From the NCBI RefSeq assembly GCF_017826695.1, contig NZ_JAFFZW010000005.1:62001-126000 (forward strand): DNA of 64,000 nt. The letters run 5' to 3'. Positions 10,106 through 20,266 of the stretch are shown here, in pieces; the stretch's first letter is position 1; the number at the start of each line of letters is the position of its first letter. The position numbers and the translations under genes were made by a program. Origin of the DNA: Pseudomonas alliivorans (GTDB lineage: Bacteria; Pseudomonadota; Gammaproteobacteria; Pseudomonadales; Pseudomonadaceae). The notes beneath the pieces were generated by a model. The model saw only the letters and a list, made by a program, of their open reading frames with translations. It was not told where the DNA came from and did no database searches.

Positions 10106-12385
10106 ATGCTCAATACGCTGCGCAAGATCGTCCAGGAAGTTAACTCCGCCAAGGATCTCAAGGCGGCGTTGGGCATTATTGTGCTGCGCGTAAAGGAGGC
10201 CATGGGCAGCCAGGTCTGCTCGGTCTACCTGCTCGATGCCGAAGCCAACCGGTTTGTACTGATGGCCTCCGAAGGCCTCAACAAGCGGTCCATCGGCAAG
10301 GTCAGCATGGCGCCGAACGAAGGCCTCGTAGGCCTCGTGGGCACGCGCGAAGAACCGCTGAACCTCGAAAACGCTGCCGATCACCCTCGTTATCGCTACT
10401 TTGCCGAAACCGGTGAAGAGCGTTATGCGTCGTTCCTGGGTGCGCCGATCATCCACCACCGCCGTGTGGTCGGGGTGTTGGTGATCCAGCAAAAGGAGCG
10501 CCGCCAGTTCGACGAGGGCGAAGAAGCGTTCCTGGTTACCATGAGTGCGCAACTGGCAGGCGTTATTGCCCATGCTGAAGCGACTGGCTCGATCCGTGGT
10601 CTGGGTCGCCAGGGCAAGGGTATTCAGGAAGCCAAATTCGTCGGCGTGGCCGGTTCGCCCGGTGCTGCGGTGGGTGTGGCGGTGGTCATGCTGCCGCCTG
10701 CGGATCTGGAAGTGGTGCCGGACAAGACGGTCACGGACATCGCTGCCGAGCTGGCGCTGTTTCAGAACGCACTGGAAGGCGTGCGCAATGACATGCGCAC
10801 CCTGTCCGCCAAACTGGCCACACAATTGCGCCCTGAAGAGCGTGCGTTGTTCGACGTCTACCTGATGATGCTCGACGATGCCTCGCTGGGTAGCGAAGTC
10901 ACCAACGTCATCAAGACCGGCCAGTGGGCGCAGGGCGCGTTGCGCTCGGTGGTCAACGAACACGTCAAACGTTTCGAACTGATGGACGACGCCTATCTGC
11001 GTGAGCGCGCCTCGGACGTCAAGGATCTGGGCCGTCGTCTGCTGGCGTACCTTCAGGAAGCGCGGCAACAGGCGCTGGTCTATCCCGACAATACGATTCT
11101 GGTCAGCGAAGAGCTCTCGCCAGCCATGCTGGGTGAAGTGCCGGAAGGCAAGCTGGTCGGTCTGGTCTCGGTGCAGGGCTCCGGCAACTCCCATGTCGCG
11201 ATTCTGGCCCGGGCGATGGGCATTCCGACGGTCATGGGGCTGGTGGATTTCCCGTATTCCAAGGTCGATGGCATCGACCTTATCGTTGACGGTTACCACG
11301 GTGAGGTCTTCACCAACCCCAGCGACATCATGCGCAAGCAGTTCGGCAAAGTGGTCGAGGAGGAGCGCCAGCTCTCCCAGGGCCTCGATGCGCTGCGTGA
11401 GCTGCCGTGCGTGACACTCGACGGACACCGCATGCCGCTCTGGGTCAACACCGGTCTGCTTGCCGACGTGGCTCGCGCTCAGCAGCGTGGCGCCGAAGGC
11501 GTGGGTCTGTACCGAACCGAAGTGCCGTTCATGATCAACCAGCGTTTTCCGAGCGAGAAGGAACAGCTGGCGATCTACCGCGAACAGCTGGCCGCCTTCC
11601 ATCCACTGCCGGTGACCATGCGCAGCCTGGACATTGGTGGTGACAAGGCGCTGTCCTATTTTCCGATCAAGGAAGACAACCCGTTCCTCGGCTGGCGCGG
11701 CATTCGCGTCACCCTCGATCACCCGGAAATTTTCCTGGTTCAGACCCGCGCCATGCTCAAGGCCAGTGAAGGCCTGAACAACCTGCGCATTCTGCTGCCG
11801 ATGATCTCCAGCACCCACGAAGTGGAAGAAGCGCTGCACCTGATCCACCGCGCCTGGGGCGAAGTGCGTGACGAGGGCACCGACGTGCCGATGCCGCCGG
11901 TGGGCGTGATGATCGAGGTCCCGGCGGCGGTCTACCAGACCCGCGATCTGGCCCGTCAGGTGGACTTCCTGTCGGTTGGCTCCAACGACCTGACCCAATA
12001 CCTGCTCGCGGTCGACCGCAACAACCCGCGTGTCGCCGACCTTTACGATTACCTGCACCCTGCGGTGCTACAGGCCCTGCAAAGCGTGGTGCGTGACGCC
12101 CATGCCGAAGGCAAGCCAGTCAGCATCTGCGGCGAAATGGCCGGTGATCCGGCAGCGGCGGTGCTGTTGATGGCGATGGGCTTCGACAGCCTGTCGATGA
12201 ACGCCACCAACCTGCCGAAAGTGAAGTGGATGCTGCGCCAGATCAACCTGAGCAAGGCCAAGGACCTGCTGGCGCAACTGATGACCAACGACAACCCGCA
12301 AGTCATCAGCAGCTCGCTGCAGCTTGCGCTGAAAAACCTTGGTCTGTCGCGGATGATCAACCCGGGGTCCGTGAAGGGACACTAG
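10106..12385 (+). CDS. ptsP: Phosphoenolpyruvate-protein phosphotransferase PtsP (EI-Ntr)
   Basis: PtsP is enzyme I of the nitrogen-related PTS. It takes phosphate from PEP and passes it to NPr and then EIIA-Ntr. The 759-residue protein begins with a GAF domain (about residues 15-150), the glutamine/2-oxoglutarate-sensing part in relatives. The PTS enzyme I domains follow. The phosphorylated histidine lies in GSGNSHVAILARAMGIP, and the PEP-binding C-terminal barrel has RTEVPFM and ICGEMAGDPAAAVLL. It sits directly behind rppH. A REPIN follows the stop and may mark the operon end. Confidence 0.96.
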   Translation: MLNTLRKIVQEVNSAKDLKAALGIIVLRVKEAMGSQVCSVYLLDAEANRFVLMASEGLNKRSIGKVSMAPNEGLVGLVGTREEPLNLENAADHPRYRYFAETGEERYASFLGAPIIHHRRVVGVLVIQQKERRQFDEGEEAFLVTMSAQLAGVIAHAEATGSIRGLGRQGKGIQEAKFVGVAGSPGAAVGVAVVMLPPADLEVVPDKTVTDIAAELALFQNALEGVRNDMRTLSAKLATQLRPEERALFDVYLMMLDDASLGSEVTNVIKTGQWAQGALRSVVNEHVKRFELMDDAYLRERASDVKDLGRRLLAYLQEARQQALVYPDNTILVSEELSPAMLGEVPEGKLVGLVSVQGSGNSHVAILARAMGIPTVMGLVDFPYSKVDGIDLIVDGYHGEVFTNPSDIMRKQFGKVVEEERQLSQGLDALRELPCVTLDGHRMPLWVNTGLLADVARAQQRGAEGVGLYRTEVPFMINQRFPSEKEQLAIYREQLAAFHPLPVTMRSLDIGGDKALSYFPIKEDNPFLGWRGIRVTLDHPEIFLVQTRAMLKASEGLNNLRILLPMISSTHEVEEALHLIHRAWGEVRDEGTDVPMPPVGVMIEVPAAVYQTRDLARQVDFLSVGSNDLTQYLLAVDRNNPRVADLYDYLHPAVLQALQSVVRDAHAEGKPVSICGEMAGDPAAAVLLMAMGFDSLSMNATNLPKVKWMLRQINLSKAKDLLAQLMTNDNPQVISSSLQLALKNLGLSRMINPGSVKGH

Positions 12386-12457
12386 GTTCCTGTGTTGAAT
12401 TGGCGTGCGCCTGGCTTCCTCAAGCACCCACTAAACTGCTGGAGCAACGTCTCTCTC

Positions 12458-12546
12458 GTGAGAGGCGGCTTGCCGGCGATTCGATTTGTCAGGCGACCTG
12501 TCAGCAACTGTGAAAGGATGCCATCGCCGGCAAGCCGCCTCCCACG
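12458..12546. repeat. REPIN: inverted pair of REP sequences (family 1)
   Basis: The left arm AGGCGGCTTGCCGGCGAT (about 12459-12480) and the right arm ATCGCCGGCAAGCCGCCT (about 12522-12545) are inverted copies. The loop contains TTTGTCAGGCG. The same arms and loop occur at 54120-54205, and single REP copies lie at 31290-31314 and 36934-36957. No RAYT transposase gene is in the window. Confidence 0.88.
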
Positions 12547-12576
12547 GCTCGGTGTCCGTTGCGAGACAGCACTCAC

Positions 12577-13323
12577 TCAAACCCTCAGCTCGACCTCGCC
12601 CAACCGTCCACCCTGCGGCCCGAAGCTGTGTTCGATCATCTGCCGCGTGCCGTCTGCGTTGACAATCAGCACGGTGCTGGCGCGGGTGCCGTAGTTGGGG
12701 CTGGCGATGAACACGCTCGACAGCAGCTTCTCGGTGGCAAGGCTCACGCCCGTTTCAGGCAGCTCGGCATCTGCGGCTGGCTGCGGATCCTTCAGCAGCT
12801 CCAGTAATCGTTCGGGCCGAGGGTCATCCAGTTGCGCCGTCAGCGCTGCTCTGGCCTTGAGCAGTTTGGGCCAGGGCGTGTTCAGCCCAGCGTTGGACAG
12901 CCCGTACACGCCTTCACCCAGCAACCGGGGCGTCGGGTCGGTCGAGTTCAGGTAGTACAACTGCTCTGCGTTACCCGCCAGCAGGTTGAAACCGGTGTAT
13001 TCACTGGCCCGCGCAGTCATTTCCGCCATGTAATCCTCAGGCGATTGCTCGCTCGCCAGAAACCTGGCCACCAGCTCGCCACGGGAACGCAGGCCCGGCG
13101 TCTGGCCCGGATCACGAATATTGGTCACAGCGGCAAAGCGCCCCTGTGCACTGATGCCCATCCAAGTGCCGCCAGCTTCGAGGTCCCGTCCGGCATAAAT
13201 GTTCGGCGCGTCTTCCCACTGACTCAGTGGCCGGGTAGGGCGTGCATAGAATTCGTCACGATTGGCCGCCACAATCAGCGGCTGGGCGAGGGACGGGCGC
13301 CAGGCGAATACGATCAGACACAT
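12577..13323 (-). CDS. NRDE family protein (TANGO2-like)
   Basis: A 248-residue protein that begins MCLIVFAW and carries the NRDE motif in VAANRDEFYARPT, which defines the family. The Cys at position 2 lies next to the start, so it could become an N-terminal nucleophile, as proposed for Ntn-fold proteins. GGTWMGIS and GLSNAGLNTPWPK are further family blocks. Relatives include eukaryotic TANGO2; the bacterial role is unclear to me. The gene faces away from lgt and ends 31 bases from the REPIN. Confidence 0.88.
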   Translation of the reverse strand: MCLIVFAWRPSLAQPLIVAANRDEFYARPTRPLSQWEDAPNIYAGRDLEAGGTWMGISAQGRFAAVTNIRDPGQTPGLRSRGELVARFLASEQSPEDYMAEMTARASEYTGFNLLAGNAEQLYYLNSTDPTPRLLGEGVYGLSNAGLNTPWPKLLKARAALTAQLDDPRPERLLELLKDPQPAADAELPETGVSLATEKLLSSVFIASPNYGTRASTVLIVNADGTRQMIEHSFGPQGGRLGEVELRV

Positions 13324-13448
13324 TAGGTTCTCCTTTTTCCTGAACTGTACGCAGCTTTGATCGGTGGCCGCTAGAGCAACCGGCCGGGCTCCGGTAACAT
13401 GCCCGCCTGATTCAGTCGCCCGTACGGGCGTTCAATTGAGGATACGCA

Positions 13449-14261
13449 ATGCTGCCTTACCCGCAGATTGACCCGGTAGCCGTTGCCATCGGCCCGCTGC
13501 AAATTCACTGGTACGGTTTGATGTACCTGGTCGGCATCGGTGGCGCATGGCTGCTGGCGTCACGTCGCTTGAATGCATTCGACCCGACCTGGACCAGAGA
13601 AAAACTCTCCGACCTTATTTTCTGGCTGGCCATGGGCGTGATCGTCGGCGGGCGGCTGGGCTATGTACTGTTCTATGACCTGTCGGCCTACATCGCCAAT
13701 CCGTTGCTCATCTTCGAGGTCTGGAAAGGCGGCATGGCCTTCCACGGTGGATTTGTCGGCGTGATGATTGCGGCCTGGTGGTTCGGCAAGCGCAACGGCA
13801 AAAGCTTCTTCCAACTGATGGACTTCGTTGCACCGCTGGTGCCAATCGGTCTGGGTGCCGGGCGTATCGGCAACTTTATCAATGCCGAGCTATGGGGCAA
13901 GCCGACCGATGTGCCGTGGGCGATGGTGTTCCCACCGTTCAGCGACCCTGCACAACTGGCGCGCCATCCGTCGCAGCTGTATCAGTTCGCACTGGAAGGT
14001 GTGGCACTGTTTATCATCCTCAATCTTTATGCGCGTAAACCTCGCCCGACCATGGCCGTTTCCGGCATGTTCGCACTGTTTTACGGCATTTTCCGTTTCG
14101 TGGTCGAGTTCGTCCGGGTACCGGATGCGCAACTGGGCTATCTGGCGTGGGGCTGGGTCACCATGGGTCAGATCCTGAGTCTGCCGATGATCATCGCAGG
14201 CCTGCTCCTGATCTGGTTCGCTTACAAGCGCGCTCCGTCGGCAACCAACGCAGCGGTTTAA
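13449..14261 (+). CDS. lgt: Prolipoprotein diacylglyceryl transferase
   Basis: Lgt attaches diacylglycerol from phosphatidylglycerol to the lipobox cysteine of prelipoproteins in the inner membrane. The 270-residue protein has seven hydrophobic segments and the family signature [13 protein letters not shown] near residue 140, including the essential arginine. HGGFVGV, with the conserved histidine, lies upstream near residue 100. The stop lies 52 bases before thyA, with which it is likely co-transcribed. Confidence 0.96.
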   Translation: MLPYPQIDPVAVAIGPLQIHWYGLMYLVGIGGAWLLASRRLNAFDPTWTREKLSDLIFWLAMGVIVGGRLGYVLFYDLSAYIANPLLIFEVWKGGMAFHGGFVGVMIAAWWFGKRNGKSFFQLMDFVAPLVPIGLGAGRIGNFINAELWGKPTDVPWAMVFPPFSDPAQLARHPSQLYQFALEGVALFIILNLYARKPRPTMAVSGMFALFYGIFRFVVEFVRVPDAQLGYLAWGWVTMGQILSLPMIIAGLLLIWFAYKRAPSATNAAV

Positions 14262-14313
14262 CACCGAAACGCCGCATGTTCGCGTGTGGCGCTTTCAACA
14301 ATGCAGGTGATTT

Positions 14314-15285
14314 ATGAAGCAATATCTGGAACTGGTCGCGCACGTGATCAAGCACGGGACCTTGCAGTCCAACCGTACCGGCGTGAACACCATCAGCTTT
14401 CCGGGTGCGATGCTGCGTTATGACTTGCAGGAAGGTTTCCCCGCAATCACCACACGCCGCATGGCGTTCAAGTCGGCCATCGGTGAGATGGTCGGTTTTC
14501 TGCGTGGCGTGAGCAATGCGGCCGAATTCCGCGAGCTGGGCTGCAAGGTCTGGGACCAGAACGCCAACGAGAACGCTCAGTGGCTGAACAATCCGTTCCG
14601 CAAGGGCGAAGATGATCTGGGCGAGATATACGGCGTACAGTGGCGCAAATGGCCCGCCTACAAGCGCATCGACGCCGCCAATGTTGCGGCGATCGAACTG
14701 GCGCTTGGTCAGGGTTATCGTCAGATTGCCGAATCCGAAGAAGACGGTCAGGCGTTCGTGGTGCTGTACAAGGCTATCGACCAGATTCGTCAGTGTGTCG
14801 ACACCATCATCAACGATCCCGGCAGCCGCCGGATTCTGTTCCACGGCTGGAACTGTGCGCAACTGGACGAGATGGCGCTGCCGCCTTGCCACCTGCTGTA
14901 CCAGTTGCACCCGAACCCGCAGACACGTGAAATCTCGCTGACCCTCTACATCCGTTCCAACGATCTAGGGCTGGGCACGCCGTTCAACCTGACCGAAGGC
15001 GCTGCGCTGCTGAGCCTGATCGGCCGTCTGACGGGCTACACGCCGCGCTGGTTTACCTATTTCATCGGTGATGCCCACGTGTATGAGAACCATCTGGACA
15101 TGCTCAACGAGCAGCTCACCCGCGAGCCGTTCCCGATGCCGAAGCTGAAAATCTCCGACCGCGTCCCGGAGTTTGCCAAGACCGGTGTGTATCAGCCGGA
15201 GTGGCTGGAACTGATCGAACCGTCTGACTTCACCCTGGAAGGTTACGAACACCACCCGGCGATGACCGCGCCGATGGCGGTTTAA
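14314..15285 (+). CDS. thyA: Thymidylate synthase
   Basis: ThyA methylates dUMP to dTMP with methylenetetrahydrofolate. The catalytic cysteine lies in LPPCHLLYQ, and the folate/dUMP signatures are also present ([29 protein letters not shown]). At 323 residues it is longer than the 264-residue E. coli enzyme. The extra sequence lies before the catalytic region (about residues 95-160: [12 protein letters not shown] to [15 protein letters not shown]), as in long pseudomonad forms. An AGGTG motif precedes the ATG at 14314. Confidence 0.95.
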   Translation: MKQYLELVAHVIKHGTLQSNRTGVNTISFPGAMLRYDLQEGFPAITTRRMAFKSAIGEMVGFLRGVSNAAEFRELGCKVWDQNANENAQWLNNPFRKGEDDLGEIYGVQWRKWPAYKRIDAANVAAIELALGQGYRQIAESEEDGQAFVVLYKAIDQIRQCVDTIINDPGSRRILFHGWNCAQLDEMALPPCHLLYQLHPNPQTREISLTLYIRSNDLGLGTPFNLTEGAALLSLIGRLTGYTPRWFTYFIGDAHVYENHLDMLNEQLTREPFPMPKLKISDRVPEFAKTGVYQPEWLELIEPSDFTLEGYEHHPAMTAPMAV

Positions 15286-15296
15286 GCGCCGATGAC

Positions 15297-15328
15297 GATC
15301 GTTCCCCATGTGCTGCGTGGGGACGATC
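15297..15328. repeat. Short interspersed palindromic repeat, copy 2
   Basis: GATCGTTCCCCA and TGGGGACGATC form a stem around TGTGCTGCG between the convergent thyA and diguanylate cyclase genes. It matches the core of the repeat at 8255-8286 in the opposite orientation. It could also act as a transcription stop, although there is no T-run. Confidence 0.6.
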
Positions 15329-15353
15329 ATCAGTGGGGGATTAAACGGTCAGG

Positions 15354-16340
15354 TCAAACCAGCACGATCTGATTCTTGCCCTGACGCTTGGCTTGATACA
15401 TCGCGGCGTCGGCGCGGCCGTAGAGGGCTTCCAGGCTGTGGTCGTCCTTGGTCAGGTTGGTCAGGCCCTGGCTGGCGGTGATGCTGAAGGTGCTGTTGCC
15501 GCACTGGAAGCTCTGTCGCTGGATCTCGCGTTGCAGGCGCTCTGCGATCTGCATGGCCATTTCAGGTGCACAGCCGGGAAAGACCGCTGCAAACTCTTCG
15601 CCGCCAATCCGTCCGAACAGATCTCCGCGTCTCAATGCCGAGCGACCGCTCTCGGCAATGCGTTGCAGCACGGTGTCGCCTTCCTGGTGGCCGTAGGTGT
15701 CGTTCACCAGCTTGAAGTCATCGATGTCCAGCAGCAGGAAGGCCAGTGGCGTGCCATTCAGGCGCGCCAGTTCGAACTCGCGCTGGGCGCATTCGAAGAA
15801 GTGGCGTCGGTTGCTGCTCTGGGTCAGCACGTCGGTGGTTGCCAGTCGCTGCAGTTCATCCTCGAGCTGTTTCTTCTCGGTGATGTCCTCGGCAATGCCC
15901 ACCACGACCAGACGCTGTGCATCATCGGTCTGGCGACTGACGAAGCACTTGTCGCTCAGCCAGCGCACTTCACCGTCGGCACGAATGATCCGGTACTCGC
16001 GGTCTTCAATGGCGCCTTTCTCGATCACTTCGCTCAGGCTGCGCTCGGCGTAGTTGAGGTCATCCGGATAGATACTGTCGCGCCACTCACCGTAATCGGC
16101 CAGCAACAGCCCTGCAGAGCGTCCAAAGATGCGCTCGTAGGCCGGGCTGACGTAGATCATGCGCTGGGTTTCCCAATCGAACGCCCACAGAACAGCGTTG
16201 ACGCTGACCAGCAGCGAACTGAACAACTGTTCGCGCTCGCTCAGACGCGCCACTTCAGCCTGTGCATGCATCAGGGCCAGCAGGGTTTCGGCGGCGGCGG
16301 GCATTTCGGTAGTGGGAGCGATAGGGCTTTGCTTTTCCAT
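15354..16340 (-). CDS. PAS-domain diguanylate cyclase
   Basis: A 328-residue signalling protein. A short N-terminal helix (about residues 15-40) leads into a PAS domain with PAC motif (about residues 40-160, ending VVVGIAEDITEKK). A GGDEF domain follows (about 165-328) with the active-site sequence GRIGGEEFAAVF, so cyclic di-GMP synthesis is expected. No RxxD-type inhibitory site is obvious in the segment before GGEEF. There is no transmembrane segment, so it senses a cytoplasmic or redox signal. It is monocistronic between thyA and desA. Confidence 0.88.
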   Translation of the reverse strand: MEKQSPIAPTTEMPAAAETLLALMHAQAEVARLSEREQLFSSLLVSVNAVLWAFDWETQRMIYVSPAYERIFGRSAGLLLADYGEWRDSIYPDDLNYAERSLSEVIEKGAIEDREYRIIRADGEVRWLSDKCFVSRQTDDAQRLVVVGIAEDITEKKQLEDELQRLATTDVLTQSSNRRHFFECAQREFELARLNGTPLAFLLLDIDDFKLVNDTYGHQEGDTVLQRIAESGRSALRRGDLFGRIGGEEFAAVFPGCAPEMAMQIAERLQREIQRQSFQCGNSTFSITASQGLTNLTKDDHSLEALYGRADAAMYQAKRQGKNQIVLV

Positions 16341-16477
16341 AAAGGCGACGTCTCAAGCAGCGCGCAGCCAGTGCTTGCACGCTCTCCCATTCACAGCGGG
16401 AAAAACGATCAGATGTTTTAAAGGGAGGGAAGTTCCGAAACCGGCATGCCCGCACGGAGGCATGCCGATCAACGGTG

Positions 16478-17662
16478 TCAGGCTTGAGCAGGGCGCAGCG
16501 AGTAGGTTTTCAACTGGTCGGCGAAGTCGCGCAGGGACTGAATGCCACTGGCTTCGGCTTCGTGAATCCATTCCTTCATGGCTGACAGCATGTCATGCCC
16601 GTTGGTGCTGGTCTTGACCCAGATCTGCTGCAGCGCGAGGCGTTTTTCATAGATCACCTTCAGTGCCTGGCTGTGTTCCAGCATGGTCTGGATGCGCACG
16701 TGGTGCCGGTCGTCCAGCAGGCTGGTCTCGCGGGACAGCAGACGCTTGGCGCGGTGGAACTGATGACGGACCGAGGCATCGGCCTTGGCCAGTTCCTGAG
16801 TCACCAGTGGACCGATCACGACCTTGCGGTACTGGGCCATGATCTGGAAGCGATTGTTGAGGATCGCCATCGCAGTGTCCATGTCCAGATGACCCTTGCC
16901 TTCGACCCGATGGGCGATAGGCGCGACGCGCTGTACCTTGGCCAGACGCAGAAAGCTGAACACCTTGATCCAGGCCCAGCCCATGTCGAACTCCCACGGC
17001 TTGACCGACAGCTTGGCCGAATTCGGGTAGGTGTGGTGATTGTTGTGCAGTTCTTCGCCGCCAATGATGATGCCCCACGGCACCAGATTGGTTGCCGCAT
17101 CACGGCACTCGAAGTTGCGATAACCCACGGCATGACCCAGACCGTTGACCACACCGGCGGCCCAGAACGGAATCCACATCATCTGGATCGCCCAGACGGT
17201 AATGCCGATAGCGCCGAACAGTGCCAGATCGATGACCGCCATCAGGGCGATACCCAGCATCTTGTAGCGCGAGTACAGATTGCGTTCGATCCAGTCTTCC
17301 GGGCAGTTCTTGCCGTAGATGCGCAAAGTATCTTCGTTCCGAGCCTCTTCGCGATACAGCTCGGCGCCCTTGCGCAGAACAGTGGACAGCCCTTTGACGA
17401 CCGGACTGTGCGGGTCATCGACGGTTTCGCATTTTGCGTGGTGCTTGCGGTGGATGGCGGTCCACTCGCGGGTGTTCTGCGCCGTGGTGAGCCACAGCCA
17501 GAAACGGAAGAAGTGCTTGAGCCCTGCATTGAGTTCCAGGGAGCGGTGAGCGGAGTAGCGGTGCAGATAGACCGTGACGCCGACAATCGTCACATGGGTC
17601 ATGGCCAGCGTGACTGCTATTACCTGCCAGACGGAAAGGTCGAGCAAACCGTTGTACCACAT
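16478..17662 (-). CDS. desA: Fatty acid delta-9 desaturase
   Basis: A membrane-bound acyl-lipid desaturase of 394 residues that introduces a cis double bond into membrane phospholipid acyl chains using oxygen. The three histidine boxes that hold the di-iron centre are present: HRYSAH (H34 and H39), HRKHH (about residues 70-74) and HNNHH (about residues 205-209). Hydrophobic segments lie at about residues 10-32 and 130-165. A longer open frame reaches 17746, but MWYNGLLDLSVWQV is the conserved start. The gene is divergent from a PAS-GGDEF-EAL gene, the same order as in P. aeruginosa. Confidence 0.93.
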   Translation of the reverse strand: MWYNGLLDLSVWQVIAVTLAMTHVTIVGVTVYLHRYSAHRSLELNAGLKHFFRFWLWLTTAQNTREWTAIHRKHHAKCETVDDPHSPVVKGLSTVLRKGAELYREEARNEDTLRIYGKNCPEDWIERNLYSRYKMLGIALMAVIDLALFGAIGITVWAIQMMWIPFWAAGVVNGLGHAVGYRNFECRDAATNLVPWGIIIGGEELHNNHHTYPNSAKLSVKPWEFDMGWAWIKVFSFLRLAKVQRVAPIAHRVEGKGHLDMDTAMAILNNRFQIMAQYRKVVIGPLVTQELAKADASVRHQFHRAKRLLSRETSLLDDRHHVRIQTMLEHSQALKVIYEKRLALQQIWVKTSTNGHDMLSAMKEWIHEAEASGIQSLRDFADQLKTYSLRPAQA

Positions 17663-17781
17663 AGGCTGTTTGGCCCTCGTAAAGATACGCGTGAAGAAAA
17701 AAGTAACAACTGCATTATCACTGACATCCCACAGAAAACCAGTCACGCTTTTAGATAAGCGTCGCAGGATGTTTCTTGCTT

Positions 17782-17787
17782 TATAAT
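17782..17787 (+). promoter_or_regulatory. Probable -10 box of the PAS-GGDEF-EAL gene
   Basis: TATAAT lies within CTTTATAATTGCG. Transcription from it would begin near 17794. That makes the in-frame TTG at 17787 an unlikely start and supports the GTG at 17820. The -35 region is weak. Confidence 0.45.
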
Positions 17788-17819
17788 TGCGCTCCTTTCA
17801 TAAGGCCTTGGATTTTCGT

Positions 17820-19751
17820 GTGACGGACTCTACTGACGGAGCGCTACGGACGGCCATTCTGTACGGCATGCTGTCCGTTCATTGGTTGCTGGCCTTCGAT
17901 TGCCTGCTGCCGCTGTTCATCGAAGATCCGGCTCATTTAGCCATGTGGCAGCGCGCGGGCGGCTACGGGTGGGTGTTGATAAGCGCGGTCATGCTGTTCG
18001 TCGCGCGTGACCGTTTGATGAAAGTCATCACCGGCAAGGCACAGGTGGCGCGTCATCAGGAGGATCACGACCAGCTGAGACTGGCTGCCGCGGTGTTCGA
18101 CAGTACGCTGGAAGGGGTGCTGGTGACGGACGCCAAAGGGCGGATCGTGCACGTCAACCGGGCTTTCGTGGACATTACCGGCTATCAGCCCGATGAAGTG
18201 TTGGGTTTCAACCCCAGCAAATTCCAGTCCGGCCGACATGGTGCGGAGTTCTATCGGCAGATGTACCGTTCGATCCTCAGCGCCGGTCAATGGAGCGGCG
18301 AGATATGGAATCGGCGCAAGAGTGGCGAAGTCTATCCACAGTGGCAGACGATCCGCAGCATCAAGGCCGATGATGGTCAGCCGAAAAACTTCGTCGCGGT
18401 GTTTTCCGACATGTCCGCCATCAAGCGTTCCGAGCAGGAACTGGCTCAGTTGGCCCATTACGACGCGCTGACCGGTCTGCCCAACCGTCTGCTGCTCACC
18501 GACCGGATCAGTCAGGCGCTGACGTCTGCCCGTTCCAGCAAGCGCGGCTGCGCGCTGCTGTTGATTGATCTGGACCATTTCAAGAACATCAATGACAGCC
18601 TTGGCCATAACGTCGGCGACGAAGTGCTCAAGGCCATTGCCGCTCGACTCGAGGGTGTAATCGAGACGGACATGACCCTGGCACGGCTGGGCGGTGACGA
18701 ATTTGCCTTGCTGGTCAAGAACTGCCCGCAGGTGGTCCAGGCAGCTGCCCTGGCGCAGCGGGTCATCGAAATGCTCAAGGCACCATTTACCATCGGCGGA
18801 CAGCAGTTGTTCATCAGCGCCAGCCTGGGCATCAGCCTGTTTCCCGGCGATGCGCTGACCGATCAGCAATTGTTGCGCAATGCCGACTCTGCGCTGTTCA
18901 AGGCCAAGAGCAACGGGCGCGACGGCTATGCGTTGTACACCCAGGAACTGACGTCCCACGCCCGTCAGCGGGTGCAGCTGGTCAGCGAACTGCGCCATGC
19001 CATCGAGCATCAGGAATTGCGCGTCTTTTATCAGCCTGTTCACGACCTTGCCACTCGCTGCATCGTGGGGGTCGAAGCGCTTGTGCGTTGGCAGCATCCG
19101 TCACGAGGAATGGTTTCACCGGGTGAATTCATTCCGGTGGCCGAGCAGAGCGGGCTGATTGCCGATATCGATGCCTGGGTACTGGAAACGGCGTGTCGGC
19201 AGATGCTGGCCTGGCAGGCATCCGGCGTGCCGATCCGCTTTGTGGCGGTCAATGTTTCCAGTCGATTGTTCAGCACGGGCGATCTTGACCGTCAGGTCGG
19301 TCAAGTGTTGCGTGATACCGGCCTTGACCCTGCCTTGCTGGAACTGGAAGTGACCGAAAGCGCGGTGATGGAAGACCCCGAGCAGGCCATCGAGCAGCTG
19401 CATCGGCTGCGCGAGCTGGGCCTGAGTCTGGCCATCGACGACTTCGGTACCGGCTACTCCTCGCTGCTCAGGCTCAAGCGGATGCCGGTCCAGAAGCTGA
19501 AGATCGATCAGGGCTTCGTTGCGGGGCTGCCGGGCGATGACGACGACATCGCGATTGTTCGCGCGGTCATCGCGCTGGCGGGCAGCATGGGCATGCGAGT
19601 GCTGGCCGAGGGTATCGAACAGGCCGAGCAGGCGGCGTTTCTGTTTGATAACGGTTGTGAGTTGGGCCAGGGCTACTGGTTCGGCCGGCCAGTGCCTGCC
19701 GAATCGATCAATTGGACGCATGCCCCGAACTTCCTCACAGCCCCGGTCTGA
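17820..19751 (+). CDS. PAS-GGDEF-EAL cyclic di-GMP turnover protein
   Basis: A protein of about 643 residues. Two N-terminal membrane segments (ILYGMLSVHWLLAFDCLLPLF and GYGWVLISAVMLFVA) precede a PAS domain (about residues 80-200), a GGDEF domain with intact LARLGGDEFALL, and an EAL domain with GVEALVRWQHP and the metal-binding DDFGTGYSSL. Both catalytic motifs are complete, so synthesis, hydrolysis or both are possible. Its position next to desA and ahead of oscA-sbp matches P. aeruginosa PA0285 (PipA). The start is uncertain: GTG at 17820 is chosen because a TATAAT box overlaps the upstream TTG. Confidence 0.85.
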   Translation: MTDSTDGALRTAILYGMLSVHWLLAFDCLLPLFIEDPAHLAMWQRAGGYGWVLISAVMLFVARDRLMKVITGKAQVARHQEDHDQLRLAAAVFDSTLEGVLVTDAKGRIVHVNRAFVDITGYQPDEVLGFNPSKFQSGRHGAEFYRQMYRSILSAGQWSGEIWNRRKSGEVYPQWQTIRSIKADDGQPKNFVAVFSDMSAIKRSEQELAQLAHYDALTGLPNRLLLTDRISQALTSARSSKRGCALLLIDLDHFKNINDSLGHNVGDEVLKAIAARLEGVIETDMTLARLGGDEFALLVKNCPQVVQAAALAQRVIEMLKAPFTIGGQQLFISASLGISLFPGDALTDQQLLRNADSALFKAKSNGRDGYALYTQELTSHARQRVQLVSELRHAIEHQELRVFYQPVHDLATRCIVGVEALVRWQHPSRGMVSPGEFIPVAEQSGLIADIDAWVLETACRQMLAWQASGVPIRFVAVNVSSRLFSTGDLDRQVGQVLRDTGLDPALLELEVTESAVMEDPEQAIEQLHRLRELGLSLAIDDFGTGYSSLLRLKRMPVQKLKIDQGFVAGLPGDDDDIAIVRAVIALAGSMGMRVLAEGIEQAEQAAFLFDNGCELGQGYWFGRPVPAESINWTHAPNFLTAPV

Positions 19752-19844
19752 CGGGCTCTGACGCGTCTGATTCATGTGCTGGCGGGACGTGCAATGCGTC
19801 CTGTCACGACATGACATTGCCTAATTTCTTTTGGTTATATCTGC

Positions 19845-19870
19845 ATTCTTAAATAGTCTTTTTAAGAATA
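19845..19870. promoter_or_regulatory. Inverted repeat in the oscA-sbp promoter region (candidate CysB site)
   Basis: ATTCTTAA (19845-19852) and TTAAGAAT (19862-19869) form a perfect 8-bp inverted repeat with a nine-base spacer. The sequence TCTTTTTAAGAATA inside it resembles elements upstream of three other sulfur-related units (28509, 30295 and 58192). Sulfate uptake genes are controlled by CysB in gammaproteobacteria; that this is the CysB site is an inference. Confidence 0.4.
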
Positions 19871-19953
19871 TCCGCTCCTCACTACTATTGCCTTATCGCC
19901 ACATGCCAGCGCTTCAGGTGCGACGGCAGGCTCCACTTTCAAGGAATACGATA

Positions 19954-20136
19954 ATGAGCGCATCTCTACGTAGTGTTGACGGTCAGGACGAAGCGGCAAT
20001 TTTGCGTGAGATTCAGAGTGCGTTGCGTGACCTGCGCTTTGGCGCCGTCGAGATCACTGTGCACAACGCACAAGTGGTGCAGATCGAGCGCAAGGAAAAA
20101 TTCCGTTTGCAGAACCCTGGTAACAAACCGGGCTGA
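19954..20136 (+). CDS. oscA: OscA small protein (DUF2292 / YezD-like)
   Basis: A 60-residue protein of the DUF2292 family, [17 protein letters not shown] through [11 protein letters not shown]. Its location directly upstream of sbp-cysTWA and its sequence fit OscA, described in Pseudomonas as needed for use of organosulfur sources under sulfur limitation and chromate stress. The molecular role is not settled. AAGGAA lies 9 bases before the ATG. It is likely the first gene of the sulfate operon. Confidence 0.85.
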   Translation: MSASLRSVDGQDEAAILREIQSALRDLRFGAVEITVHNAQVVQIERKEKFRLQNPGNKPG

Positions 20137-20266
20137 TACAGCGCCGGATGAAATAACCGAATGCGATGCACCCCCTGACAAGCAGCGCGCCAGTGTGAAT
20201 CACACGCTGGCGTGCGACGAAAAAATCAAAAAAAGCCGACACACAGAATTTCCAGGAGCTTCACCT

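Noticed and set aside
12458..12546. CRISPR-like array
   Set aside because: The repeated units are inverted REP pairs without regular spacers, and no cas gene is present.
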